Assembly: GCF_900109525.1 (NCBI RefSeq)
Contig: NZ_FOAN01000005.1
Span: 248,001-312,000, forward strand
Direction: 5' to 3'
DNA from: Allobosea lupini
GTDB lineage: Bacteria; Pseudomonadota; Alphaproteobacteria; Rhizobiales; Beijerinckiaceae
Length of the DNA: 64,000 nucleotides
This document shows, in pieces, positions 1-8,622 of the stretch. Below the pieces are notes generated by a model. That model searched no databases, was not told the origin of the DNA, and was given only the letters and a program-made list of their open reading frames with translations. The translations under genes and the position numbers were made by a program. Numbering within the stretch: position 1 is the first letter of the stretch; every line of letters begins with the position of its first letter.

Positions 1-1139
1 CGGTCTACACCGGCTCCTATGACGAGACGCTGATCAAGACCCGCGCCGCGATGAAGGCCGGCAAGCCGCCGGCCGCCGTGATCATGTCGGCCAACTTCCT
101 GCTCGATCTCAAGATCGAGGGCGAGATCCAGAAGCTGGATGACCTCATCAAGGCCGACGGCAAGAGCAACGACGCCTATATGGGCCAGTTCTTCCGCGCA
201 CTGCACGGCAACGCCGTGCTCGACCGCTCGGTTTACGGCGTCCCCTTCCATAATTCGACGCCGCTGCTCTACGTCAACGCCGACCACTTCAAGGAAGTTG
301 GCCTCGATCCGGAGAAGCTGCCGACGAACTGGGAAGAGCTCGCCGCAGCCGCCAAGAAGCTGACCAGGCGCGAGGGCGACCGCGTCACCCGCTGGGGCAT
401 CATGGCGCCCTCGAACTACGATTACGGCGGCTGGATCCTGCAGGCCCTGACCCAGTCGAACGGCGGCCAGTGGTTCAATGTCGATTACGGCGGCGAGGTC
501 TACTATGACAGCCCGTCCATGCTCGGCGCCCTGACCTTCTGGTCGGACCTCGTCGCCAAGCACAAGGTCCACCCGGCCGGGGTCCAGGCGGGGGGCGCGG
601 TCTCGACCGCTTTCCTCTCCGGTCAGGCCTCGATGATACTGCTCTCGACCGGCTCGCTGACTCATATCCGCACCAACGCGAAGTTCCCCTACAAGGTCGC
701 GTTCGTGCCGAAGAACGTGAAGAACGAGGTGCCGATCGGTGGCGCCTCGCTTGTCATCCCGACTGGCGTCGAAGGCGAGCGCCGCAAGGCTGCCTGGACG
801 CTGATCAACTGGATGACCTCGCCGGAGAAGTCCGGCTGGTGGAGCCGCGCCACCGGCTACTTCGCGCCGAACATGGCCGCCTACGAGCTGCCGGAGATGA
901 AGGAGTTCATCGCCAAGAACCCGGATGCCGGCATCGCCGTCAGCCAGCTCGCCTATGCCAAGCCCTGGTTCGCGACCTATAAGACGGTTCCGGTCCGCAA
1001 GGCGATCGAGGACGAGCTCCAGGCCGTCCTCTCCGGCAAGAAGCAGCCGAAGGAAGCACTCGTCTCGGCCCAGAAGACCGCCGACGAGATCATGAAGCCC
1101 TATGTCGAGCAGACCGCCCTCAAGCTGCCGACGCAGTAA
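1..1139 (+). CDS. ABC transporter solute-binding protein, family 1 (UgpB-like), 5' end missing
   Basis: The reading frame is open from base 3, so the start and signal peptide lie outside the window; an internal ATG at 51 is not the true start. The visible ~379 residues have the pattern of family 1 extracellular solute-binding proteins of carbohydrate or glycerol-3-phosphate importers, including the segment around GGAS and the WLINWMTSPEKS-like helix typical of UgpB/MalE relatives. It would be periplasmic and deliver substrate to membrane partners encoded outside the window. The next gene is a phosphodiesterase, which fits an Ugp-type glycerophosphodiester or glycerol-3-phosphate system, but substrate is inference. 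Family call fairly firm, substrate weak. Confidence 0.8.
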   Translation, partial: VYTGSYDETLIKTRAAMKAGKPPAAVIMSANFLLDLKIEGEIQKLDDLIKADGKSNDAYMGQFFRALHGNAVLDRSVYGVPFHNSTPLLYVNADHFKEVGLDPEKLPTNWEELAAAAKKLTRREGDRVTRWGIMAPSNYDYGGWILQALTQSNGGQWFNVDYGGEVYYDSPSMLGALTFWSDLVAKHKVHPAGVQAGGAVSTAFLSGQASMILLSTGSLTHIRTNAKFPYKVAFVPKNVKNEVPIGGASLVIPTGVEGERRKAAWTLINWMTSPEKSGWWSRATGYFAPNMAAYELPEMKEFIAKNPDAGIAVSQLAYAKPWFATYKTVPVRKAIEDELQAVLSGKKQPKEALVSAQKTADEIMKPYVEQTALKLPTQ

Positions 1140-1155
1140 AGAGCGATCGCCATCT

Positions 1156-1243
1156 TCATGGTCGGGCTTGTCCCGACCATCCACGTCCTCCCTTCATCCA
1201 CGTCGCAAGACGTGGATGCTCGGCACAAGGCCGAGCATGACGG
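1156..1243. repeat. Intergenic palindromic repeat with three consecutive hairpins
   Basis: Three perfect inverted repeats follow one another: ATGGTCGGG/CCCGACCAT around the loop CTTGT (1158-1180), ATCCACGTC/GACGTGGAT (1196-1217) and GCTCGGC/GCCGAGC (1218-1236). The unit begins TCATG and ends CATGACGG. A second element of the same architecture, with different stem bases, is at 53069-53163. This resembles the dispersed palindromic repeats common between Rhizobiales genes. It may also end transcription after the binding-protein gene, although there is no T-run. Confidence 0.6.
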
Positions 1244-1269
1244 GGAACCAAGACTCGGATCGTAACGCC

Positions 1270-2100
1270 ATGCTGATCGCCCACATCACCGACCTTCACA
1301 TCCGCCCGCTCGGCAAGCCGGCCTATCGCGTCTCCGAGACCAATGCCCTGACCGAGCGCGCGCTCGACGTCGTCGCGGCCCTGCGCCCGCAGCCGGATGC
1401 GCTGGTGATCACCGGCGACCTCACCGATTGCGGCCTCGCCGAGGAATACGGGCTGCTGGCCAACCTGCTGGAACGGATCGAGGTGCCGGTGCTGCTGCTG
1501 CCGGGCAATCACGATCGCCGCGAGACCTTGACGACCGGCCTGACGCTCGGACCGCACGCCGTGCTCGACGACGGCTTCGTCCAGTTCAGCGCCGACCTCG
1601 GCGATGTCAGGCTGATCGGCCTCGACACCCTGCTGCCCGGCCAGAGCGCCGGCGCACTCTGCGACAAGCGCCTCGGCTTCCTGGAGAAGGCGCTCGCCGG
1701 TGCGAACTGCAAGCCGGTCGTCATCTTCATGCACCACCCGCCCTTCGACTGCGGCATCATCCACATGGACCGAATTCGCCTGCTCGAAGGCGCTGATGGC
1801 TTCCGCGAGATCGTCGCCCGTTATCCGAATGTCGAGCGCATTCTCTGCGGCCACCATCACCGGCCGATCACGACGCGCTTCGCCGGCACGATCGCGCAGA
1901 TCGCTCCGAGCGTGACGCATCAGGTCACGCTCGATCTCGCGCCCGAAGGTCCGGCGACCTTCCATATGGAGCCGCCGGCTTACTACCTGCACAGCTATCG
2001 CGCCGGCACCGGCCTCGTCAGCCACATGGCCTATGTCGAGCGCTATCCGGGTCCCTACCCCTTCGTGCTCGACGCCGATTATCCCGGCGCGCACGCCTGA
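1270..2100 (+). CDS. Metallophosphoesterase, CpdA/GpdQ-like phosphodiesterase
   Basis: A 276-residue calcineurin-like phosphoesterase. The two-metal motifs are complete: DLH at residues 8-10, GD at 49-50, GNHD at 79-82, HH at 155-156 and GHHH at 194-197. This arrangement is that of class III phosphodiesterases (CpdA cyclic-AMP and GpdQ glycerophosphodiesterases). ATG 1270 is chosen because it begins right at the conserved beta strand MLIAHITDLH; upstream in-frame codons run through the palindromic repeat. No signal peptide is seen, so it is cytoplasmic. Its place after a UgpB-like gene favours a glycerophosphodiester substrate (inference); cyclic nucleotides remain possible. Confidence 0.85.
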   Translation: MLIAHITDLHIRPLGKPAYRVSETNALTERALDVVAALRPQPDALVITGDLTDCGLAEEYGLLANLLERIEVPVLLLPGNHDRRETLTTGLTLGPHAVLDDGFVQFSADLGDVRLIGLDTLLPGQSAGALCDKRLGFLEKALAGANCKPVVIFMHHPPFDCGIIHMDRIRLLEGADGFREIVARYPNVERILCGHHHRPITTRFAGTIAQIAPSVTHQVTLDLAPEGPATFHMEPPAYYLHSYRAGTGLVSHMAYVERYPGPYPFVLDADYPGAHA

Positions 2101-2126
2101 TACCGCCTGCCTGTCGCCTCTTCCGG

Positions 2127-2155
2127 TTGACCCTGGGGACGCCAGGCCATACCAG
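2127..2155 (+). promoter_or_regulatory. Possible promoter of homospermidine synthase
   Basis: TTGACC (2127-2132), 17 bases, TACCAG (2150-2155), 42 bases before the hss start. The -35 is good and the -10 poor. No speF-like leader or other riboswitch was recognised in the 97-bp gap. Confidence 0.3.
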
Positions 2156-2197
2156 CGTCCGCTTATCCACCAAGGCACGACCCAGGAGTTGAAAAGA

Positions 2198-3634
2198 ATG
2201 ACGGATTGGCCCGTATACGGCGAGATCAGCGGCCCGATCGTGATGATCGGCTTCGGTTCGATCGGCCGCGGGACGCTGCCGCTGATCGAGCGGCATCTCA
2301 AATTCGACAAGAGCCGGTTCGTGGTGATCGCACCCGACGCCGACAACCGCGCTTTGCTGGACGAGCGCGGCATCCGCTTCATCCAGGAAGCCGTGACGCT
2401 CGAGAACTACAAGACCATGCTGGAGCCGCTGCTGACCGCGGGCGGTGGCCAGGGCTTCTGCGTCAACCTCTCCTGCGACACCGGCTCGCGCGACATCATG
2501 GAGCTCTGCTCCAGCCTCGGTGCGCTCTATATCGACACGGTCAACGAGCCCTGGCTCGGCTTCTATTTCGACGAGACGAAGGGTCCGGGCGAGCGCTCGA
2601 ATTATGCGCTGCGCGAGATGACTCTCGCTGCCAAGCGCGCCCGCGCGCCGGGCTCGACCACGGCCGTCTCCTGCTGCGGCGCCAACCCCGGCATGGCCTC
2701 CTGGCTGGCCAAGAAGGCTCTGCTGAACATCGCCTCCGACATGCGCCTCAACGTGCCGCAGCCGACCACCCGCGAGGAATGGGCCGGGCTGATGAAGCAG
2801 GTCGGCGTCAAGGGCATCCATATCGCCGAGCGCGACACGCAGCGCTCGAAGAACCCCAAGCCGCCGGGCGTCTTCGTCAACACCTGGTCGGTCGAAGGCT
2901 TCATCTCCGAGGGCGTGCAGCCGGCCGAGCTCGGCTGGGGCACCCATGAGAAGTGGATGCCGGACAATGCCCGCACCCACGAGACCGGTTCGCAGGCGGC
3001 GATCTACCTGATGCAGCCCGGCGCCGAGACGAAGGTACGCAGCTGGTGCCCGACCCCGGGTCCGCAATACGGCTTCCTGGTGACGCACAACGAGTCGATC
3101 TCGATCGCCGACTACTTCACCGTGCGTGACGAGGCCGGCAAGGCGATCTACCGGCCGACCTGCCACTACGCCTATCACCCGGCCAACGACGCCGTGCTTT
3201 CGCTGCACGAGATGTTCGGCAATGCCGGCCGGCCGCAGGAAGAGCACCACATCCTCGAGGAAAACGAGGTCATCGACGGCATCGACGAGCTCGGCGTGCT
3301 GCTCTACGGCCACGACAAGGGCGCCTACTGGTTCGGCTCGCAGCTCTCGACGGAGGAGGCGCGCAAGCTCGCTCCCTACCAGACCGCGACCGGCCTGCAG
3401 GTCACCTCCGCCGTGCTCGCCGGCATGGTCTGGGCGCTGGAGAACCCCAAGGCCGGCATCGTCGAGGTCGAGGAGATGGATCTCGACCGCTGCCTTTCGA
3501 TCCAGATGCCCTATCTCGGGCCGGTGCAGGGCTATTACACCGACTGGACGCCGCTCGACGGCCGCCCGGGCCTGTTCCCGGAGGATATCGACACCTCCGA
3601 CCCCTGGCAGTTCAAGAACATCCTGGTGCGCTGA
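2198..3634 (+). CDS. hss: Homospermidine synthase
   Basis: A 478-residue protein, the usual length of bacterial homospermidine synthase (EC 2.5.1.44), which joins two putrescines, or putrescine and spermidine, into sym-homospermidine with NAD as a bound hydride carrier. An N-terminal Rossmann motif GFGSIG lies at residues 18-23, and the sequence resembles the family throughout (for example the NLSCDTGS and SCCGANPGM segments). ATG 2198 has an AGGAG Shine-Dalgarno about 10 bases upstream; in-frame codons back to 2033 overlap the upstream gene and are rejected. Homospermidine is the main long polyamine of many Rhizobiales. It ends in a strong bidirectional terminator. Confidence 0.95.
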   Translation: MTDWPVYGEISGPIVMIGFGSIGRGTLPLIERHLKFDKSRFVVIAPDADNRALLDERGIRFIQEAVTLENYKTMLEPLLTAGGGQGFCVNLSCDTGSRDIMELCSSLGALYIDTVNEPWLGFYFDETKGPGERSNYALREMTLAAKRARAPGSTTAVSCCGANPGMASWLAKKALLNIASDMRLNVPQPTTREEWAGLMKQVGVKGIHIAERDTQRSKNPKPPGVFVNTWSVEGFISEGVQPAELGWGTHEKWMPDNARTHETGSQAAIYLMQPGAETKVRSWCPTPGPQYGFLVTHNESISIADYFTVRDEAGKAIYRPTCHYAYHPANDAVLSLHEMFGNAGRPQEEHHILEENEVIDGIDELGVLLYGHDKGAYWFGSQLSTEEARKLAPYQTATGLQVTSAVLAGMVWALENPKAGIVEVEEMDLDRCLSIQMPYLGPVQGYYTDWTPLDGRPGLFPEDIDTSDPWQFKNILVR

Positions 3635-3644
3635 TCGTCACAGC

Positions 3645-3673
3645 AAAAGGCCCGCCTCACGGCGGGCCTTTTT
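3645..3673. terminator. Bidirectional intrinsic terminator
   Basis: The stem AAAAGGCCCGCC / GGCGGGCCTTTT has a TCAC loop and A/T runs on both sides. It serves hss on the + strand and probably the convergent small secreted-protein gene on the - strand. Confidence 0.9.
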
Positions 3674-3690
3674 CATTTCGAACGCTGCGC

Positions 3691-3996
3691 TCAGAAACGC
3701 GGCGTCGAGAAGCTGTTGGCGAAGGGGTTGGCGCCCGAGCCGATGCGCGAGGGCAGCGTGCCCTCGCCATAGAGCTCGCCCGCAGCCGAATAGACCGGGC
3801 TCGCCACGAAATGCTGCGAGGCATAGCGGTTCATGCTGCCGACGGGTACGACATTGCCGGCGTCGAAATAGCTGCGCTTCTGGACGGTGACACGCAAAGG
3901 CTTGCGCTGTTGCTGCGCCTCGGCCACCGAGGCGGCAAAGGTGACCGCTGCGACCGACAGGGCGAGACCAGCGGCGAGACGGGAAAGCGAACGCAT
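3691..3996 (-). CDS. Small secreted protein of unknown function
   Basis: A 101-residue protein with a clear Sec signal peptide: the positive start MRSLSRLAAG, a hydrophobic core, and AEA-type cleavage near residues 24-27. The mature part is short, Gln/Ser/Ala-rich and has no recognisable domain; it ends GANPFANSFSTPRF. It has no cysteine and no lipobox, so it should be free in the periplasm or secreted. It stands alone and converges on hss. Similar short secreted proteins are frequent in Rhizobiales genomes but I know no function. Confidence 0.7.
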   Translation of the reverse strand: MRSLSRLAAGLALSVAAVTFAASVAEAQQQRKPLRVTVQKRSYFDAGNVVPVGSMNRYASQHFVASPVYSAAGELYGEGTLPSRIGSGANPFANSFSTPRF

Positions 3997-4119
3997 GACG
4001 ATCTCCTGAGGCGGTTGCCCCCGCCGAAGTTGCCGGCGGATCGGCTATCGCAGACGATACAATTCCCGAGTTAATGCTTTTGTTGCGCCTTGCCAGTGCA
4101 GGGCGGCCACACGAGGCCG

Positions 4120-5181
4120 TTACCGCGCTTGCGCCTGCTTGCTGCTGGTCGGCCGCAGCGCCGGGGCCTTGCCGTCGGCGTCGAGCCAGGAGCCCTTTCG
4201 GCCGGTCGCCGCAAGCCGCGGCACCGAGCAGCCCTGCCGGCGGTTGAGCTCGGTGCGGGCGAAATTGCTGCGCAGCTCGGGATCGTCGCCGGCGCTCAGG
4301 AGATCGATCCGGTCGATCAGGCAGATCAATTGCGCCCTGTCGGCCGGTCGCGCCTCGCTCCCGCACCACCAGCCGGAGAAGGACAGATGCGCCGCCCCGT
4401 CGAGATGGCGGAAGGCGATGCAGGCTCGCCCGGCTTTGCCGTCGCTCAGGCCGATATCGGCGGTCTCGACGGTGCCGAACTTGGTCTCGATCGTGGTCGC
4501 CGCACCGCTGCGCCCGACCGAGAGGCCACGCGCCGCACTCTCGCGCACCAGCGTGATCACGAAGGGTTGCGCCTGCCCGGCGAGTGCCTTCTGCACCTGT
4601 GCATCACGGTTGACCTGGAACTTGAGCGCCAGGAAGGATTTGCTGTCGCCGAATTCGCCGAAGCTCAGCATGTCCTCGCGGCGCTGGCCGTCCTGGCTGC
4701 GCCGCGCCTCATAGGCGCTGCGCTTGTCGAGCTCGGGCGACTCCAGGCCAAACAGCGCGATCGGACGACCGATCATCACCCAGCCGTCCTGTCCGGCGGC
4801 CATCGGTAGCGCCTGGAGGCGAACATCGCGTACCAGCGGAGCGGCTACGGCCTCCGTCGAGGCCAGATTGGCGAGCGCAGGTTCCGACGAACCGGAAGAA
4901 AGACCGGCAACGAGCATCGCAGTCAGGCTCACTCCGGTCAGCGCGGCGAGGCCGCGCCAGACGAGGCCGCCCGTCAAGCCGATCGCGCCGGAACGCAGCA
5001 AGCGCAGCACGGGCCGCATGATCCGCGCAAAGCCGGCTTCGGTCGCGTCGGCGAGATCGACCAGCCGGGCCGCGAGATCGAAGCGGCCCGGTGCGGCGTC
5101 GGCCAAGCCCTGCAGGCGCGGCAGAAGGCGTTGCCCGCTGTCCTGCAGGCGCAGCTTGAGGCGCTGCCAGATGGCGCTCAT
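4120..5181 (-). CDS. Membrane-anchored conserved protein of unknown function
   Basis: 353 residues from ATG 5181, which is preceded by GGGGACGAG as Shine-Dalgarno; the open frame runs on to 5322 but that part is low-complexity and lacks a better site. The N-terminal ~65 residues are basic and helical. One membrane segment lies about residues 72-96, followed by a soluble ~250-residue part carrying three cysteines near the C-terminus. The order cytoplasmic head, one membrane span, periplasmic domain is inferred. I recognise no catalytic motif. It lies alone between a secreted protein and asd. Confidence 0.65.
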   Translation of the reverse strand: MSAIWQRLKLRLQDSGQRLLPRLQGLADAAPGRFDLAARLVDLADATEAGFARIMRPVLRLLRSGAIGLTGGLVWRGLAALTGVSLTAMLVAGLSSGSSEPALANLASTEAVAAPLVRDVRLQALPMAAGQDGWVMIGRPIALFGLESPELDKRSAYEARRSQDGQRREDMLSFGEFGDSKSFLALKFQVNRDAQVQKALAGQAQPFVITLVRESAARGLSVGRSGAATTIETKFGTVETADIGLSDGKAGRACIAFRHLDGAAHLSFSGWWCGSEARPADRAQLICLIDRIDLLSAGDDPELRSNFARTELNRRQGCSVPRLAATGRKGSWLDADGKAPALRPTSSKQAQAR

Positions 5182-5645
5182 CTCGTCCCCGGACACGACA
5201 ATACCCAACCCGTTGGACGGCCCGCACTCCTGCAAGCCGCTTCGTCCCACTCGCAGGCGAGCTTTCGCCGGCCGTGATGAGCAGGCCGTTACCGGACGCG
5301 CTTCATCGCGAAACAGGGTCAATGGCGGGTAAGGAGGCAGGGTTAATGCCGGCGCTGCAGCAGGACGATTGACTTTTCACGGCAGCTTGTGTTTGGGATT
5401 GCGCGCCGGGCACTTATCTCCCGGCTTCGCGATGATGTTCAGGTTGGCTCTGTGACGTTCCGTCTGACGACGAAAACCACGACCAAAACGACGGCCGGGA
5501 AAACCCGGACGTCGCACTGACACGTCGCCTCGATTCCGGGATCTCCCCCCCGGCCGGGGTCAACCGGCCGAACCCGCGATCGAGATGAGCGGCGACGGCC
5601 TCCCCGGGGAGGCACAACCGGTTTCGCCAGAAGGAATTCATAGAG
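5182..5645. other. Gene-free interval before asd
   Basis: 464 bases without a convincing gene. Short open frames here have no family resemblance. A TTGACT at 5372-5377 could be a -35 for asd, but no good -10 follows at normal spacing. The part from about 5480 to 5630 is rich in CCGG/GGCC runs able to fold into hairpins and may be a long asd leader; I could not match it to a known riboswitch. GGAATTCATAGAG precedes the asd ATG. Confidence 0.4.
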
Positions 5646-6680
5646 ATGAGCTTCAAGGTCGCGGTCGTCGGCGCCACGGGCAATGTGGGCCATGAAATGC
5701 TCGACATCCTCGCCGAGCGCGCTTTCCCCGTCAGCGAGGTGGTGGCGCTCGCCTCCTCCCGCTCGGTCGGCACCGAGGTCTCCTTCGGTGACAAGACGCT
5801 GAAGGTGAAGGCGCTCGAGCATTACGATTTCTCCGACACCGATATCTGCCTGATGTCGGCGGGCGGCGCGGTCTCGAAGGAATGGTCGCCGAAGATCGGA
5901 GCGCAGGGCGCCGTCGTGATCGACAACTCCTCGACCTGGCGCATGCATCCCGACGTGCCGCTGGTCGTGCCGGAGGTGAACGCCGCCGCGGCCGCCGGCT
6001 TCAGCAAGATGAACATCATCGCCAACCCGAACTGCTCGACCGCGCAGCTCGTCGTGGCGCTGAAGCCGCTGCATGAGCGCTTCGGCGTCAAGCGCGTCGT
6101 CGTCTCGACCTATCAGTCGGTCTCCGGCGCCGGCAAGGAGGCGATGGACGAGCTCTTCAACCAGACCCGCTCGGTCTTTGCCGCCGGCGAAGTCCAGGCC
6201 AAGAAGTTCTCCAAGCGCATCGCCTTCAACGTCATCCCGCACATCGACGTCTTCATGGAAGACGGCTTCACCAAGGAAGAGTGGAAGATGATGGCGGAGA
6301 CCAAGAAGATCCTCGATCCGAAGATCAAGCTGACCGCCACCTGTGTACGCGTGCCGGTCTTCATCGGCCATTCCGAGAGCGTCAACATCGAGTGCGAGAA
6401 GCCGGTGACCGCCGACGAGGCGCGCGAGGTGCTGCGTACCGCTCCCGGCATCCTTGTCATCGACAAGCACGAGCCCGGCGGCTACATCACCCCGCACGAG
6501 GCAGCCGGCGAGGATGCGACCTACATCTCGCGCATCCGCGAGGACGCCACGGTCGAGAACGGCCTCGCCTTCTGGTGCGTCTCGGACAATCTGCGCAAGG
6601 GCGCCGCGCTCAACGCGGTCCAGATCGCCGAGGTGCTGGTTAACCGAAAGCTGATCCAGCCGCGCAAGCAAGCCGCCTGA
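5646..6680 (+). CDS. asd: Aspartate-semialdehyde dehydrogenase
   Basis: 344 residues, normal for the family. The enzyme reduces aspartyl phosphate to aspartate semialdehyde with NADPH, the branch point to lysine/diaminopimelate, threonine and methionine (EC 1.2.1.11). Visible features are the nucleotide motif GATGNVG at 9-15, SAGG at 71-74 and the catalytic cysteine Cys130 in NPNCSTAQ. An AAGGAATT Shine-Dalgarno precedes ATG 5646. It is a single-gene unit closed by a terminator, as often for this housekeeping gene in alphaproteobacteria. Confidence 0.97.
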   Translation: MSFKVAVVGATGNVGHEMLDILAERAFPVSEVVALASSRSVGTEVSFGDKTLKVKALEHYDFSDTDICLMSAGGAVSKEWSPKIGAQGAVVIDNSSTWRMHPDVPLVVPEVNAAAAAGFSKMNIIANPNCSTAQLVVALKPLHERFGVKRVVVSTYQSVSGAGKEAMDELFNQTRSVFAAGEVQAKKFSKRIAFNVIPHIDVFMEDGFTKEEWKMMAETKKILDPKIKLTATCVRVPVFIGHSESVNIECEKPVTADEAREVLRTAPGILVIDKHEPGGYITPHEAAGEDATYISRIREDATVENGLAFWCVSDNLRKGAALNAVQIAEVLVNRKLIQPRKQAA

Positions 6681-6710
6681 GTTCAGCGCGCTTCCTTTAA
6701 AGAAAATTTC

Positions 6711-6737
6711 AAGGCGGGCGTCATGCCCGCCTTTTTC
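6711..6737 (+). terminator. Intrinsic terminator of asd
   Basis: The stem AAGGCGGGC / GCCCGCCTT (6711-6719 and 6725-6733) is followed by a T-run to 6736, 30 bases after the asd stop. Confidence 0.9.
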
Positions 6738-6831
6738 TTGCGCGCACGCATGGCGGCCGTGCCGGATTTGCGCGAGGGATCGCCCCGATCATCGGCTAGG
6801 GTCGGCTTCTCCTAGAGATTCACCGAAGCCC

Positions 6832-7779
6832 TTGCCCGACACCCTGACCAGAGTGCCTCTGCCGGTCGAACCAGCCCCGGCCGAGCCGCCGCAACGTCCC
6901 GCTCCGCGACGTGACAACAGCCTGCGCGGCATCGGCCTGATGCTGCTCGGCAGCGTCTTTCTTTCGGCCGCCGACGTCGCCTCGAAATACCTCACTGCCA
7001 CGACGCCGGCGATCCAGGTCGTCTGGCTGCGCTATGCCGCCTTCGCCCTGATCATGCTGGCTGTCGCCGCTCCCGGCGGCTTCAAACAGCTGAAGCCGCG
7101 GCGCGCGGGCATGCAGATCCTGCGCGGCGTCGCCGTCACCGTCTCCTCGATCCTGTTCGTCTCGTCGCTGAGATACCTGCCGATCGCCGACGCGACCGCG
7201 ACGAGCTTCGTCTCGCCGCTCTTCGTCACTGCCTTGTCGATCCCGATCCTCGGCGAGAAGATCGGCTGGCGGCGCTGGACCGCGACCGCCGTCGGCCTGA
7301 TCGGCGTGCTGATCGTCGTGCGTCCCGGCGGCAGCGATTTCCAGGCAGCTTCGATACTGCCGGTCCTCTCGGCCGTGACCTGGGCCTTTGCGCTGATCGT
7401 CACCCGGATGATGAGCGCGACCGAGAACCCCGTGACGACGCTCGCCTGGTCGGCGGTCGTCGGCTGGATCGTGCTCTCGGCGCTCCAGCCTCTGACCTGG
7501 CAGCCACTCTCGACTGAAGCGCTGCTGGTCGGCCTGTTCATCGGCGTCTCGTCGACCGTCGGCCACTGGTTCGTGATCCAGGCCTTCCGGCATGCCGACG
7601 CCTCGCTGCTGGCGCCCTTCTCCTATGTGCAGCTGCTCTGGGCCTCGGCCTTCGGCTTCATCCTGTTCTCGGTGCTGCCCGACGCCGTGACCTGGTTCGG
7701 CTCGGCGATCATCATCGCATCAGGCCTTTATACCGCCCATCGCGAACGCATCAGGGCCCGCAGGGTGATCGGGCGCTGA
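6832..7779 (+). CDS. EamA-family (DMT) membrane transporter
   Basis: 315 residues with about ten hydrophobic segments from residue 31 on, arranged as two EamA repeats of five helices; the motif GEKIGWRRW at the middle and the second-repeat helix LLAPFSYVQLLWA are typical. Such proteins usually export amino acids or other small metabolites. The start is probably TTG 6832, since no in-frame ATG precedes the first membrane segment except within it; the N-terminal 28 residues are proline-rich and cytoplasmic. Substrate unknown. It ends 25 bases before the convergent tetR gene. Confidence 0.85.
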   Translation: MPDTLTRVPLPVEPAPAEPPQRPAPRRDNSLRGIGLMLLGSVFLSAADVASKYLTATTPAIQVVWLRYAAFALIMLAVAAPGGFKQLKPRRAGMQILRGVAVTVSSILFVSSLRYLPIADATATSFVSPLFVTALSIPILGEKIGWRRWTATAVGLIGVLIVVRPGGSDFQAASILPVLSAVTWAFALIVTRMMSATENPVTTLAWSAVVGWIVLSALQPLTWQPLSTEALLVGLFIGVSSTVGHWFVIQAFRHADASLLAPFSYVQLLWASAFGFILFSVLPDAVTWFGSAIIIASGLYTAHRERIRARRVIGR

Positions 7780-7804
7780 TTCCGGAGAGGCTCACGGAGC
7801 CGCC

Positions 7805-8473
7805 TCAGGCCTTCTTGGCCCCATAGCGCGCCATGAAGGTCGCTACCGCCTCGCCGACGACATAGGCGATCTCGTCCTCGCTCGGCGGCACGCGCTCGGC
7901 ATTGAACAGGCGTGGGCGCATCAGGGTCGACTGCGAGAGATCGACGAACTGTGCTGCCGCCAGGGCCGCATTTGCTATGGCCAACTCGCCCTGCTCGACG
8001 CGGCGGGCGAGGAAGGCGGCAAGCTGCTGTGCCCCCTGCATCGGGCCGCGCTCATAGAACTCGCGGCCGAGGTCGGGCATGCGCTCGGCGACCCCGAGCA
8101 CGATGCGATGGGCGCTCAGCGCGAAGGGATTGGTCAGCAGGCGAACCAGCCCGCTGCCAAAATTCGTCAGCGCGAGCGTGAGATCGGGCTCTTCGGCCAG
8201 GGCCGCATACATGCCCTGCTTCTGCTTCTCGCGCTCGCGCTCGATCAGCGCGACGAAGAGATGCTCCTTGTCCTCGAAATAGACATAGAGCGTGCCCTTG
8301 GAGACGTTCGCGGCCGAAGCGATGTCGTTCATGCTGGCGGCGTCGAAGCCGCGGGCCGTGAACACGGCATGCGCCCCTTCCAGGATCTGGTGACGCTTCT
8401 CGGGATCGGCACCCGCGACCCGCCGGTTGCGGGAGATCGCCTTGACATGTCGCGGCTCGAGCGTCGCGCTCAT
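7805..8473 (-). CDS. TetR-family repressor of the adjacent efflux pair
   Basis: 222 residues. The N-terminal ~65 residues form a TetR DNA-binding domain: helix-turn-helix around MNDIASAANVSKGTLYVYF and the next helix EDKEHLFVALIERER. The remainder is a variable ligand-binding domain with an AefR/TetR_C-like helical pattern. It is divergent from the EmrA gene across a 149-bp gap holding two identical palindromes, so it very probably represses both the pump and itself and is released by a pump substrate. The binding role is inference from layout; the family call is firm. Confidence 0.93.
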   Translation of the reverse strand: MSATLEPRHVKAISRNRRVAGADPEKRHQILEGAHAVFTARGFDAASMNDIASAANVSKGTLYVYFEDKEHLFVALIEREREKQKQGMYAALAEEPDLTLALTNFGSGLVRLLTNPFALSAHRIVLGVAERMPDLGREFYERGPMQGAQQLAAFLARRVEQGELAIANAALAAAQFVDLSQSTLMRPRLFNAERVPPSEDEIAYVVGEAVATFMARYGAKKA

Positions 8474-8516
8474 TATGTTCCATCCGTCCCGCGCATGTTC
8501 GCGCTTGCAAAAATAA

Positions 8517-8534
8517 TCGAACCGAGCGGTTCGA
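8517..8534. promoter_or_regulatory. TetR operator O1
   Basis: Perfect palindrome with arms TCGAACCG and CGGTTCGA around AG. An exact copy is at 8579-8596, 62 bases away, close to six helical turns. It lies 43 bases upstream of the tetR start and just upstream of the -35 of the pump promoter. Confidence 0.85.
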
Positions 8535-8541
8535 TTTCCTC

Positions 8542-8570
8542 TTGATATGCACCTCGTACGGCGCTATTTC
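8542..8570 (+). promoter_or_regulatory. Promoter of the EmrAB-type efflux operon
   Basis: TTGATA (8542-8547), 17 bases, TATTTC (8565-8570). It lies exactly between the two TetR operators; transcription would begin near 8577, inside or next to O2. Confidence 0.6.
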
Positions 8571-8578
8571 AAGCACAA

Positions 8579-8596
8579 TCGAACCGAGCGGTTCGA
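8579..8596. promoter_or_regulatory. TetR operator O2
   Basis: Second exact copy of the 18-bp palindrome (arms TCGAACCG / CGGTTCGA). It covers the expected transcription start of the pump operon and ends 26 bases before the EmrA start codon. Confidence 0.85.
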
Positions 8597-8622
8597 AACC
8601 AGATTGTCAGGGCATTGTCACC

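Noticed and set aside
1102-1269. N-terminal extension of the phosphodiesterase to 1102
   Set aside because: The extension would translate the end of the upstream gene and the palindromic repeat; the conserved domain begins exactly at ATG 1270.
5182-5322. Upstream extension of the membrane protein ending at 4120
   Set aside because: ATG 5181 has a better Shine-Dalgarno, and the extra residues have no conserved pattern.
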